From assembly GCA_050013875.1 (NCBI GenBank), contig JBEKEK010000012.1, positions 21,112-85,111 on the forward strand: a stretch of 64,000 nucleotides of DNA, written 5' to 3'. Under the pieces are notes generated by a model. That model was not told where the DNA came from. It did not search any database and saw nothing but the letters and a program-made list of their open reading frames with translations. Below are positions 52,330 to 60,975 of the stretch, piece by piece (within the stretch, counting starts at the first letter, position 1; each line of letters opens with the position of its first letter). Made by a program: the position numbers and the translations under genes. The DNA is from Trebonia sp050013875. GTDB taxonomy: Bacteria > Actinomycetota > Actinomycetes > Streptosporangiales > Streptosporangiaceae.

Positions 52330-52398
52330 TTACCGTGCGGATTGCCGCCGGTCCCTGGCACCCGGCCGGCCGCCGCCTTTGTGCTGGATACTGGGCAC

Positions 52399-52787
52399 AT
52401 GCGACGGGTGCTGGTGGTCGGCATGTCGGGGGCCGGCAAGACAACCGCTGCCCGTGGATCTTCGACTCCTGGGGTTACCCCGCGGTCCGCGACCTGATGT
52501 GGCAGTCGGCCGACACCGTCCTCTGGCTCGACTACCCGGCCCATCTGGTCATGCCGCGGCTCATACGGCGGTCTGCGCTGCGGACGGCGACCCGCGCCGA
52601 ATTGTTCGGCGGCAACCGCGAGACAGTGCGCGAGTGGCTCCGGCCACAGCATCCGGTGTGGTCGGCGGCCGCCACCTTCAGCCAGCGCCGGCGGTACCTG
52701 TTCGACCGGACCAGCCGGTCAGCTCACTGCCGGACGGTGCGTTTCACCAGCCCGCGCGAGTTCGAGCACTGGTATGACCTGCTCTGA
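52399..52787 (+). pseudogene. internally deleted adenylate kinase-like NTPase gene
   Basis: The frame from ATG 52399 reads MRRVLVVGMSGAGKTTAAR, a perfect P-loop start, then turns to unrelated sequence. One frame over, from about 52458, it reads WIFDSWGYPAVRDLMWQSADTVLWLDYPAHLVMPRLIRRSALRT...LFGGNRETVREWL, the C-terminal part of the same family. About 50-60 residues (including the usual substrate-binding helices) are missing at the junction near 52450. GATACT six bases before the ATG could be a leaderless -10. Confidence 0.7.
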
Positions 52788-52918
52788 CAAACCCTGGAAA
52801 ATCACAATCATCCCGAACGCACGCGTGGCTTCGCGCCGCCCGCCCGGCCACTGCTGACAGCGGCCGGGCGGGAGCATGCGCGATGCGGGGGGCGGGACAG
52901 GCCGGCCGGTCCGGCCGG

Positions 52919-55075
52919 TCAGGCCTTGACGATCCCGCTCGCCGACGCCGGCGAATACCACCCGTCGCCGGAGAAGGTCACCGTGAAGGTGGTGTTCACC
53001 CGCATGGTGTAGGAGACGGCGAGCTGGCCCTTGGAGTTGATGGTGGCCCGCTTGATCACCGTCTTCTTGCCCCCCTTGGGCTGCGCGTAGATGACCAGCG
53101 TGCGGTTGGTGTGCCAGCCGCCGAGGGTCGCGGTCACCGTCACCTTCCGTCCCGTTCTGACCGACCCGGCCGAGAACTTCAGCTTGAGGGCCGGTTTGAT
53201 CGCGGTGACGTGTACCAGGAACGTAGCCGAGGCGGCCGCGTAGACGCTGGTGCCCGCGTAGCTGGCGACGTAGTCGTAGCTGCCCGAGCCTGGCGGCAGG
53301 TTGGTGGCGGTGAAGGTGCCGTTGGCTCCGGTCGTGACGGTCAGCGTGGCCGAGTTGACGCTGCGGCCGGCGACGCGGCGGTAGATCTTCACTGTGACGC
53401 CCTTAGGCGCCGGCGCGCCGTTCAGGGTAAGCGCGCCCTTGAGGGTCAGCTTGGTCCCGGCCTTGACGCTGGTGACCGTGCCCACGGTGATCTTGCTCGG
53501 CGCGTGGCTCTTCAGGACCAGGATCGACTCGGCCGGCAGGGTGGTGCCGCCCGAGATCGCGCCCGCGGTGGCGGTCCCGTCCACGATCTTCGTGTTGGCC
53601 GCGTTCTGGTTGCCGGCGCTGTAGCTCTCCGTCGACAGGCTCCCGGCCAGCGACGTCGCGACCGCGACCCGCTGCGAGCTTCCGGTGTTGGTGTTGATGA
53701 GGGCCACCGCGACCTGCCCGTTGGGCAGCACCGACTGGAAGCCGAGCACATTGGGGTTGGAGGTCGCCAGCGATGACAGCTTCGCGTTCGGCCGGGCCAG
53801 CGCCGAGGCGAGCAGGTAACCCGTGTACACCGTGTTCGGATCGGCCTTGCTTGTGAACATGCCCTCGTCGGGGGCGGAGCATGTGGTGCCCAGGTTCGCA
53901 TCCGTTTCCAACGGCCACCAGTCGACGCTCGTCGCGCCCGCCGCCAGCCACGACAGCACGTCGCCCGACGCGAACAGCGCGCCCGCCGGTGTGCACGGGA
54001 TGTTGGTCGCCAGGTAGCTGACGCCGGTCTCGCCCACGGTGACCGTCGCCTTCGGGTCGGTTGCGTTCAGCGTGGACCGGATCTTGCTGTACTCGCCGGG
54101 AATCTGCTCCACCGACTGGATCACCGTCTGCGGTGACGGATTCCCGTCAGAACCCGCGTCGCCACCGAAGCTGAACGCGTACCAGTGCGCCTCCACGAAG
54201 CTGATGTACTGCGCATCATCGCCGAGGATGGTGTTGTTCCACTCGGTGTTGTCACCGACGCCGGCGCCCCCTACCGAGCCATCGAACGCCCAGGGCACCC
54301 CCATCTTGATGGACGGGTCCACCGCCTGCATGGCCTGCATGTACTGGCCGGCGTTGTAGGCGTAGGAGTCCGTCATGATGTCCATGCCGTCGGCGGCGGT
54401 GGGCTCCTCGTTCATCGGGCAGGTGTCGCTGACGTTCGCCTGGTAACCCACGTAGTCCTCGGGCGGGGCGGCCAGCCAGTTGTTCTCCTCCCAGCAGCCG
54501 TAATCCTCGTTGCCGATACTCCACTGGGCGACACCCTGCCCCGGGTTCAGGGACTGCTGCACCCACGCGGCGGCCATGGCGGGCGTGCCCGTCCCGTAGT
54601 TGACCGTAGCGGAACTCTGCGCGCCGGCCGACCGCGCGTCCGCGGAGAAGTCGGCGAAATCAAGCGGCTCGGTGGCCGCGCAATTGGCGGTGAACTCCTG
54701 CAGCGAAGTTCCGGGGCAGGCACTGAGGTCGGTATTGGTCTGCTCGTCATATTGGTCCGCGGTCACCCCGCCGCCATAGTGAAGCTGATCGATGCCGGCC
54801 GCCTTCAGGTACGACTCGACGGTGCTCAACGTCGCGGGACTGGAGAAGAGCGCGTCCCACGGTGCGATGTCCAGGCCGAGCGGTGCCGCGCCGAGCGTGA
54901 CCGCCGCGGTGCCATTCGCCGCCTTAACGGCCGTCGCGGTCTTAGCGGTCGATGCCGCGGTGGCGGCTCCGGCCGCACCCGGCAACGCCGCTCCGGCCAG
55001 GACCGCGAGTGCGGCACCGGCGCTCGCGCACAGCAGCGGCTTCCGGCTGCGCCAAAATGCTCTTCGACTAATCAC
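52919..55075 (-). CDS. secreted clan GH-A glycoside hydrolase with Ig-like C-terminal domains
   Basis: A 718-residue secreted protein: signal peptide (residues 1-37), then a clan GH-A TIM-barrel hydrolase from about 58. Catalytic acid/base NE is in VAQWSIGNEDYGCWEENNW (E190) and the nucleophile in VTVGETGVSYLATN (E349). A beta-sandwich accessory (NPNVLGFQSVLPNGQVAVALINTN...) follows. After about residue 515 two Ig-like or Big-type domains (SKITVGTVTSVKAGTKLTLKGAL..., KPALKLKFSAGSVRTGRKVTVTATLGGW) are added. It is closely related to the neighbour at 55232, which lacks the tail. Family resembles GH39/GH51/GH79-type arabinofuranosidase or glucuronidase relatives; substrate unknown. Confidence 0.75.
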   Translation of the reverse strand: MISRRAFWRSRKPLLCASAGAALAVLAGAALPGAAGAATAASTAKTATAVKAANGTAAVTLGAAPLGLDIAPWDALFSSPATLSTVESYLKAAGIDQLHYGGGVTADQYDEQTNTDLSACPGTSLQEFTANCAATEPLDFADFSADARSAGAQSSATVNYGTGTPAMAAAWVQQSLNPGQGVAQWSIGNEDYGCWEENNWLAAPPEDYVGYQANVSDTCPMNEEPTAADGMDIMTDSYAYNAGQYMQAMQAVDPSIKMGVPWAFDGSVGGAGVGDNTEWNNTILGDDAQYISFVEAHWYAFSFGGDAGSDGNPSPQTVIQSVEQIPGEYSKIRSTLNATDPKATVTVGETGVSYLATNIPCTPAGALFASGDVLSWLAAGATSVDWWPLETDANLGTTCSAPDEGMFTSKADPNTVYTGYLLASALARPNAKLSSLATSNPNVLGFQSVLPNGQVAVALINTNTGSSQRVAVATSLAGSLSTESYSAGNQNAANTKIVDGTATAGAISGGTTLPAESILVLKSHAPSKITVGTVTSVKAGTKLTLKGALTLNGAPAPKGVTVKIYRRVAGRSVNSATLTVTTGANGTFTATNLPPGSGSYDYVASYAGTSVYAAASATFLVHVTAIKPALKLKFSAGSVRTGRKVTVTATLGGWHTNRTLVIYAQPKGGKKTVIKRATINSKGQLAVSYTMRVNTTFTVTFSGDGWYSPASASGIVKA

Positions 55076-55231
55076 AGTTATCTATCCCCACCCAATACAT
55101 AACCTAATAATTGATACAGCACCTAAATACGTCTATTTGCCAGCAGGTTAAGAGGATGATCCGTGGCGCAGTACGGGCAGGTCGGCCACCCGCCCGCACT
55201 GCGCATGCCAGTCAGTTGCGCCGGCTTCCGG

Positions 55232-56806
55232 TTAGCTCACGTTCTTGAGGAGCGTGATCGACTCGGCGGGCAGGACGATCCCCTTCGCCACCGCGGCGGC
55301 GCTGGTCGTGGTGGTGGTCGTCCTAGTGCCGAACGCGTTCTGGTTGCCGCCCGCGTAGAGGACCTTGGAGAGCTTGCCCCCCAGCGCCGAGCGGAACTTG
55401 ACCGACATTGACGCGGACGTGCTGGTGTTGATCAGCAGCACATCCGACTTGCCGGTCGGCAGGACCGACTGGAACGCCAGCACCGAGGACGAGTCAGCCG
55501 CCGGTGTGAGCGTTAGCTTCGTGAGCTTCGCGCCCGGCTGGGCCAGGCTCCCGGTCAGTAGATAGCCGATGTAGGGGCTTTCCGGCACCGGCTTGTTGTT
55601 CGAGGTGAACATCCCCTCATCGGCCTTGGAGCACGTCGTGCCGGTGTTGCCGTAGCCGCTCAGCTGCCACCAGTCGACGGTGGACGCGCCCTGTGTTAGC
55701 CACTCAAGCGCGTCTCCAGCGGCGAACAGCGCGCCCACCGCGGTGCAGGCCGTGTTCGTGGCCAGGTAGGAAACTCCCGTCTCGCCGACGACCATCTTCG
55801 CGTTCGGCAGGCGGTTCGCGCGCAGCGAGGCCCTGACCTTGGCCGCCACCGCCGGGATCTGGTAAACGGACTGGATTACCTGCTGAGCGGTGGGGTTTCC
55901 GGCCGCGCCGGTGGTACCGCCGTAGCTCTCCGGGTACCAGTGCAGGTCCACGAAGCCGATGTACTTCCTGTCGGCCGAGAGCACCGTGTTGTTCCACACC
56001 GTGTTGCCGCCGACCGATGCGCCGCCCACCGAGTTGTCGAACGCGTAGGGCACGCCGATATCGGCGCTGCGGTTCACCGCCTTCATGGCGGACATGAACT
56101 TGGCGGCGTTCGCGGCGTAGGACTTGGCCATGATTTCCATGCCGGCGTTGACGCTGCCCTCTTTGATCATCGGGCAGGTCGGGTTGTTCCCGCCCACCAG
56201 CGTGGCCTTCGGGTTGTAGCCCTTGTAGTCCTCGGGCGCGCCGGCCAGCCAGTTGTTGTCCTCCCAGCAGCCGTAGCCTTCGTTGCCGATCTCCCACTGG
56301 GCGACCTGATCGCCGGCCTTCTTCGACTGCTTCACCTCGGCCGCGGCCTCGGCCGGGGTCCCCGATCCGTAGTTCACCGTGACAAAGCTCTGCGCCTTGA
56401 TCGCGCGCGCCTTCTTGGAGAACAAATTGAAGTAGAGGGCGTTGTAGATCGCGCACTTGGCCTTGTACTCAGACACTGCCGTGGTGGGGCAGTTCTGGAT
56501 GCTGGAGTCCGTCTGCCAGTCGAACTCGTCGGAATACTGCCCACCCCCGTAGTGGAGCTGGGTAACATCCGCGTTCTTGAGGTACCGCTGCAGAATGTTG
56601 CCGCTGCCGGTGTTGGCATAGAGCGCGTCCCACGGCGGGATGTTCATCCCGAGCGGCGACGACGAGAGCTTCACCACCGGCTGGGCCGCCGCCGCGGGAG
56701 CCACCGGGGCCGCGCTCGCGGTTTCCTGGGCCGCCGTGACGGCGAGCACCGCGAGAGCACCCGCGGCGACACCGAGCACTCTCCGGCGATTACGTATTGC
56801 AGTCAT
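55232..56806 (-). CDS. secreted clan GH-A glycoside hydrolase, tandem paralogue
   Basis: A 524-residue secreted protein: signal peptide (residues 1-32), then the same clan GH-A barrel as the next gene. The acid/base NE lies in VAQWEIGNEGYGCWEDNNW (E176) and the nucleophile in MVVGETGVSYLATNTAC. It ends with the beta-sandwich and no Ig-like domains. The ATG at 56806 follows GGGGGATC; the GTG at 56818 is less likely. It shares order, motif and cysteine pattern with the 52919 gene, so the pair arose by tandem duplication. Confidence 0.78.
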   Translation of the reverse strand: MTAIRNRRRVLGVAAGALAVLAVTAAQETASAAPVAPAAAAQPVVKLSSSPLGMNIPPWDALYANTGSGNILQRYLKNADVTQLHYGGGQYSDEFDWQTDSSIQNCPTTAVSEYKAKCAIYNALYFNLFSKKARAIKAQSFVTVNYGSGTPAEAAAEVKQSKKAGDQVAQWEIGNEGYGCWEDNNWLAGAPEDYKGYNPKATLVGGNNPTCPMIKEGSVNAGMEIMAKSYAANAAKFMSAMKAVNRSADIGVPYAFDNSVGGASVGGNTVWNNTVLSADRKYIGFVDLHWYPESYGGTTGAAGNPTAQQVIQSVYQIPAVAAKVRASLRANRLPNAKMVVGETGVSYLATNTACTAVGALFAAGDALEWLTQGASTVDWWQLSGYGNTGTTCSKADEGMFTSNNKPVPESPYIGYLLTGSLAQPGAKLTKLTLTPAADSSSVLAFQSVLPTGKSDVLLINTSTSASMSVKFRSALGGKLSKVLYAGGNQNAFGTRTTTTTTSAAAVAKGIVLPAESITLLKNVS

Positions 56807-57567
56807 CTGATCCCCCACAGCATGCGATGAGCCGGCTGGATAACCCGGAACATTAGAATGGTGACGCGCCAGCGGCGAGGAAGGTTCACGCCTTAATCAA
56901 TATTCTTTGTTAGGCAGCACCCGACTTGGATAATCACACAATCCCGGCCCGACGGCCTTCCAGGTCATTCGCTGAGCGCCCGCGCAAGAGACGGCGAAAA
57001 ACCATGCAACGTCCGATGCCACGATGACGGCCGTGGTTACGCTGCCGCACCTAGCGTCCCGGCCACCCCAAGATCCTCGCACGATGGCTAAATGTACCCA
57101 TAGAGATACTTTCTGTAATCACTTTTGACAGCCCTGGAGCCTAGCGTTGCGCAATGATGCGAGACGCAGGTCCACGCTTATCGCCAGAATTATTTTCCGA
57201 CAACAAGAAGTTAGCCTCCTCACATCGGGATGATTTCAGCTAGCACCTGCGGGGCTGGATGTGAAACGCGGCCTCCCCGCCCAACAAAAGGAATCGGCAA
57301 TCCCCACACCAGCCCTAAATCGGCCAGACCTCACGATCTCGGTCACCGATCGCACCGATGTCCGTTCTAAGCCATATTGTCCGTTTGACTGCGGCCGCGA
57401 CGCTCTCGCCCCGCCGGCACCCGTTCCAGGGCCGCCCGGCAGCAGGTGCGTTTAGGGCCGCTCTGTCCGGGATAGACCCTGCGAAATAGCTGCGGACGCT
57501 GCGTGGTTGAACTGTGTACAGCGCACACCCGCATCCAGCGGGCGGCGCCGGCAGCGAAGGAGCTGAC
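56807..57567. other. long non-coding region upstream of msrB and the GH-A pair
   Basis: About 760 bp between the GH-A start and msrB. It is AT-richer from 56880 to 57200 (e.g. runs around 57110-57200). Possible frames here are short and not codon-like. I saw no hairpin, repeat or RNA gene I could support. Confidence 0.35.
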
Positions 57568-58038
57568 GTGTCGGACAACTACCGCAAGGATCATGAGGCA
57601 GTCTCGCGGCTCACGCCCGAGCAGTACCGGGTCACCCAGAAGAGCGCGACCGAGCCACCGTTCAGGAACGAGTACTGGGACAACCACGAGCCCGGTATCT
57701 ACGTCGACGTCGTGTCCGGGGAGCCATTGTTCGCCTCGATCAGTAAGTTCGAGAGCGGCACCGGGTGGCCGAGCTTCACGGTTCCGATCGAGCCGGGCAA
57801 CGTGGTCGAGCACCGGGGCATCGGCTTCGGGCTGTTCGGGACCGAGGTCCGCTCCGCCCACGCCGACAGCCACCTGGGCCACGTGTTCCGTGACGGGCCG
57901 AGGGAGGCGGGGGGACTGCGCTACTGCATCAACTCCGCCGCGCTTCGCTTCATCGGTGTCGATGACCTGGAACGCGAGGGCTACGGCGAGTACAGCAAGC
58001 TTTTCGAACTGGCAAACGACACTGGGAGCACATCGTGA
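57568..58038 (+). CDS. msrB: peptide-methionine (R)-S-oxide reductase MsrB
   Basis: A 156-residue MsrB. TPEQYRVTQKSATEPPFRNEYWDNHEPGIY, SGTGWPSFT, HLGHVFRDG and LRYCINSAALRF show the family, with the catalytic Cys in RYCIN. The zinc-binding CxxC pairs are absent (GIYVDVVSGEPLF in place of Y-x-C-x-x-C) and SGTGW replaces SGCGW, so there is no nearby resolving Cys of the usual type. The start GTG 57568 follows AAGGAGCTGAC. The stop overlaps msrA by four bases (GTGA). Confidence 0.92.
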   Translation: MSDNYRKDHEAVSRLTPEQYRVTQKSATEPPFRNEYWDNHEPGIYVDVVSGEPLFASISKFESGTGWPSFTVPIEPGNVVEHRGIGFGLFGTEVRSAHADSHLGHVFRDGPREAGGLRYCINSAALRFIGVDDLEREGYGEYSKLFELANDTGSTS

Positions 58039-58550
58039 CGACCGAGAAGGCAATCCTCGCCGGAGGCTGTTTCTGGGGCATGCAGGATCTCATCCGCAAG
58101 CTCCCCGGCGTGGTCTCGACGCGGGTCGGCTACACCGGCGGTGACGTGCAGAACGCGACCTACCGGAACCATCATGGTCACGCCGAGGCGATCGAGATCA
58201 TCTACGACCCGGCCAAGACCTCCTACCGGGACCTGCTTGAGTTCTTCTTCCAGATCCACGACCCGTCGACCAAGAACCGGCAGGGCAACGACATCGGGAC
58301 CAGCTACCGGTCGGCCATCTTCTACCTCAACGACGAGCAGAAGCGCGTCGCCGAGGACACGATCGCCGACGTCGACGCCTCCGGCCTGTGGCCGGGCAAG
58401 GTGGTCACCGAGGTCACGCCCGCGGGAGCGTTCTGGGAGGCCGAGCCCGAGCACCAGGACTACCTGGAGCACTACCCCAACGGCTACACCTGCCACTACC
58501 CCCGCCCAGGCTGGAAGCTCCCGCACCGCGCGGACAGCGTCACCTCCTGA
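58035..58550 (+). CDS. msrA: peptide-methionine (S)-S-oxide reductase MsrA
   Basis: A 171-residue MsrA. ILAGGCFWGMQDLIRKLPGVVSTRVGYTGGDVQNATYRNHHGHAEAIEI carries the GCFWG catalytic cysteine, followed by HDPSTKNRQGNDIGTSYRSAIFY. It repairs the S-epimer of methionine sulfoxide, and MsrB the R-epimer, so the two together repair both. The GTG start overlaps the msrB stop, implying equal synthesis. Confidence 0.95.
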   Translation: MTTEKAILAGGCFWGMQDLIRKLPGVVSTRVGYTGGDVQNATYRNHHGHAEAIEIIYDPAKTSYRDLLEFFFQIHDPSTKNRQGNDIGTSYRSAIFYLNDEQKRVAEDTIADVDASGLWPGKVVTEVTPAGAFWEAEPEHQDYLEHYPNGYTCHYPRPGWKLPHRADSVTS

Positions 58551-58719
58551 AAGCGGACGGCATTACCCGCTGAGATCCGCAGGCGCGGCGACCACCGGCC
58601 GCCGCGCCACGGAGTGCTATCGCCAGGCGTCTCCCGAGATGCCTCCGGGTTCCCGAGATGCCTCCGGTCTGTGCGCGCACCAATCGGCGTAAGCTACGTG
58701 AGGCCCGAGGGGGTAGCCC

Positions 58720-59415
58720 ATGAGCGGTGACGTGATTTGGCACAGCGGCGATGCGTGGGCGGAGGCCGGAATCCGCGGGGCGGTTGTCGTGGCGCACGGC
58801 GGCAAGTCGGTCAGCACCGAGCCGACCAGCCCGCGTGAGCTGGCCGTTCTGCGGATGGTGCCGCTGGCGAACGCCATCCGGCGGGCAACCCGCGGATACG
58901 GGGTAGCAGTGTGCCAGCCGCGTTTCAAGGTGCAGGGCTGGAACGGTGAGCTTGCCTCCCCCGTTGCCGACCTCGGCAACCTGCTCGACGAAATCGGCAC
59001 GCGGTTCGGCGACATCCCGATCGTGGTAATCGGCCACTCGATGGGAGCGCGCGCGTCGTTCCGGGTGGCTGGGCACCCGGCGGTGACCGCGGTCGCCGGG
59101 CTCGCGCCGTGGCTGCCGCCCGGGGAGCCGGTCGACCAGCTGGCGGGCCGCCGGGTCCTGCTCGCCCACGGGACCGGCGACCGAGTCACCCGGCCCGCCG
59201 AGACCTGGGCCTACGCCAAGCGCGCCCGCGCGGTCACCGATGTAGCCGCGATCGAGGTACGCGGCGGCGAGCACACCATGCTGTGGCGAGCCCCGCTCTG
59301 GCATCGCCTGGCCGTCGATTTCAGCCGCCTTTCGCTCGGCCTGCCCACAGCAGAGGCCGAGGTAGCGAAGGCCTTCCAGCAAGCAACCGCGGGACAGCTC
59401 CGCTCCCTCGTCTGA
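58720..59415 (+). CDS. alpha/beta hydrolase
   Basis: A 231-residue serine hydrolase. The nucleophile elbow is VVIGHSMGARASFR (G-H-S-M-G), preceded by GAVVVAHGGKS (oxyanion region), with Asp in AHGTGDRVTRP and His in GGEHTMLWRA. Most likely an esterase or thioesterase-like enzyme; substrate unknown. The ATG follows GAGGGGGTAGCCC. Near the end, the sequence AEVAKAFQQATAGQL is a terminal helix. Confidence 0.83.
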   Translation: MSGDVIWHSGDAWAEAGIRGAVVVAHGGKSVSTEPTSPRELAVLRMVPLANAIRRATRGYGVAVCQPRFKVQGWNGELASPVADLGNLLDEIGTRFGDIPIVVIGHSMGARASFRVAGHPAVTAVAGLAPWLPPGEPVDQLAGRRVLLAHGTGDRVTRPAETWAYAKRARAVTDVAAIEVRGGEHTMLWRAPLWHRLAVDFSRLSLGLPTAEAEVAKAFQQATAGQLRSLV

Positions 59416-59532
59416 CCCGGCCACGGCCAGACACCTACGCAGGCCGCCACAACCCCCACCGCACAAGCGCAGACGGCCCGCGTCTATCCCCGCGTCGCGC
59501 CTGCTCCGGCTACGGCCGCGCCCCCTCCTCCT

Positions 59533-59684
59533 GACCTGGCAGCTACGCCATTGACCCAATTCAGCCTGTCACCTACGCCAATGACACCAATGGGCGATGT
59601 CGTTGGCGTAGGTGACAGGTCGCGACCCGGTCGTTGGCGTAGGTGACAGGTCGCGACCCGGTCGTTGGCGTAGGTGACAGGTCG
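59533..59684. repeat. direct and inverted 31-bp repeat cluster
   Basis: Two full copies and one partial copy of a 31-bp unit starting GTCGTTGGCGTAGGTGACAG lie head-to-tail at 59599, 59630 and 59661. Immediately upstream, 59565-59585 is an inverted copy with one mismatch, and 59533-59555 is a more degenerate inverted copy. The inverted and direct parts can fold into a hairpin with a 13-base loop. No spacer of CRISPR type exists. Confidence 0.85.
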
Positions 59685-59785
59685 TGCACGGAGGATGGAG
59701 TGGTTGGTGCGTCGGCACGGGGGTCGAACCACAGCCCATGGCCACCACACCTCACCCGGTTCGCAACCTGCGTGCCGCCCGAAGA

Positions 59786-60397
59786 CTACGAACTCCGCGG
59801 GTGGCCCCGATCTGGGGTGCTGCCGTGACGGAGGATGTCGAGGCAACGGCTGGCCTGATCGGCGCTGGTGCTGGCGACGGCGATCCCGTTGGCCAGTACG
59901 AGCAGGTCTGCCGCGGAGACGCTTGGGCTGACTTCGCCGGCTGACTGCGCGCGGGTCAACAACGCCGAGGCGGTCGCGCGCATGGCGTCGTGCCATTGAT
60001 CGAACAAGGCAGAACGCTGGCCGCCGCCGTCGTTGGGGATCGCCGTCGCGAGCTCCCGTTTGGTGGCCACGTGGGCGACGAAGGCGCGCAGCCAGGAGAA
60101 GAGCGCGTCCGCGGGCGGCTCGTCCCTGAGCAGGGCCTCGCCTTCGGCGCAGAGCGCCGCGACCTCGTCGGCGAAGACGGCGATGATCAGCTCCCGGCGG
60201 GTCGGGAAGTGCCGGTACATCGTGGCATTGCCGATCCCGGCCCGCCGCGCGATGTCGTCGAGGTGAGCCTCGGGACCGCGCTCGGCGAAGATCTGTGCCG
60301 CGGCGGCCAGCAGCAGTTCGCGGTTGCGCTGCGCGTCCGCCCGGCGGGCACGCGGTTGCCTCTGGCCCGGACGGGGGCTTGCGGTGTCTGGCGGCAT
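59786..60397 (-). CDS. TetR-family transcriptional regulator
   Basis: A 203-residue TetR regulator. The DNA-binding domain is RNRELLLAAAAQIFAERGPEAHLDDIARRAGIGNATMYRHFPTRRELIIAVF (about 25-77). The ligand domain (LRDEPPADALFSWLRAFVAHVATKRELATAI...) matches the SCO4402-type TetR C-terminal domain. It diverges from the SnoaL-like gene with two palindromic operators between, so autoregulation and repression of that gene are likely. The ATG follows GAGAGGGTC. Confidence 0.88.
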   Translation of the reverse strand: MPPDTASPRPGQRQPRARRADAQRNRELLLAAAAQIFAERGPEAHLDDIARRAGIGNATMYRHFPTRRELIIAVFADEVAALCAEGEALLRDEPPADALFSWLRAFVAHVATKRELATAIPNDGGGQRSALFDQWHDAMRATASALLTRAQSAGEVSPSVSAADLLVLANGIAVASTSADQASRCLDILRHGSTPDRGHPRSS

Positions 60398-60408
60398 GAC
60401 CCTCTCTT

Positions 60409-60472
60409 GCTAACCGGGGAACTCCCCGATTAAGCTACCGGAAATAGCTAACCGGGGAGTTCCCCGGTTAGC
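60409..60472. promoter_or_regulatory. two palindromic TetR operators
   Basis: At 60447-60472, arms GCTAACCGGGGA and TCCCCGGTTAGC are perfect around a GT centre. At 60409-60434 the same left arm faces TCCCCGATTAAG around AC (two mismatches). Centre-to-centre distance is 38 bp. Both lie between the TetR start and the SnoaL-like gene start. Confidence 0.8.
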
Positions 60473-60523
60473 CCGTCGGTCCGATCCACGATCAGACGAC
60501 GGATCCGACCAAGGAGGCGACAG

Positions 60524-60946
60524 ATGTCCGGGCAGATCGACCAGGAAACATCCGCCATCAGCGCGGCCGGGGTGCACCGGCGCATTGTCGAGCTGTTCGG
60601 CACGGGCAGGGCAGCGGAGGCGCTGGCGCTCATCGACCCGGACGTCATCGACCACCGGGGCGGCCTGTTGGGCGACCACCAGGGAATTGTCGCCTGGCGG
60701 GAGAAGTGGGGGCACATGTACGACGGCCTCCGCGACGTCTCGGTTACGATCGAGAACAACATCGCCTCCGGCGACCTCTCCACCAACCGGTATACGTTCC
60801 GCGCTACCGATGCCTCCTCCGGGCGCAGCTGCGAGGTCACCGGCCTGGATCTGGTCCGTGTTCGCGACGGCAAGCTGGTCGAGCACTGGGCGCTGCTCGA
60901 CTCCTCGGCCATGCGGCATCAGCTGGGCGGCGGCGCGGACGCCTGA
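60524..60946 (+). CDS. SnoaL-like ester-cyclase-family protein
   Basis: A 140-residue NTF2-fold protein: IVELFGTGRAAEALALIDPDVIDHRGGLLGDHQGIVAWREKWGHMYDGLRDVSVTIENNIASGD and VTGLDLVRVRDGKLVEHWALLD match the SnoaL-like (ester cyclase) family. D-H-R-G and E-H-W are the usual catalytic-region residues, but the substrate is unknown. AAGGAGG lies before the ATG. Expression is likely controlled by the divergent TetR. Confidence 0.83.
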   Translation: MSGQIDQETSAISAAGVHRRIVELFGTGRAAEALALIDPDVIDHRGGLLGDHQGIVAWREKWGHMYDGLRDVSVTIENNIASGDLSTNRYTFRATDASSGRSCEVTGLDLVRVRDGKLVEHWALLDSSAMRHQLGGGADA

Positions 60947-60975
60947 TAACGCGTTCCGCCTTCGCGGAACGGCCC

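Noticed and set aside
56897..57082. 61-codon minus-strand ORF in the msrB upstream region
   Set aside because: No ribosome binding site, no codon bias, no domain.
59599..59684. CRISPR array
   Set aside because: The 31-bp units abut each other without spacers, only two and a half copies, no cas genes.
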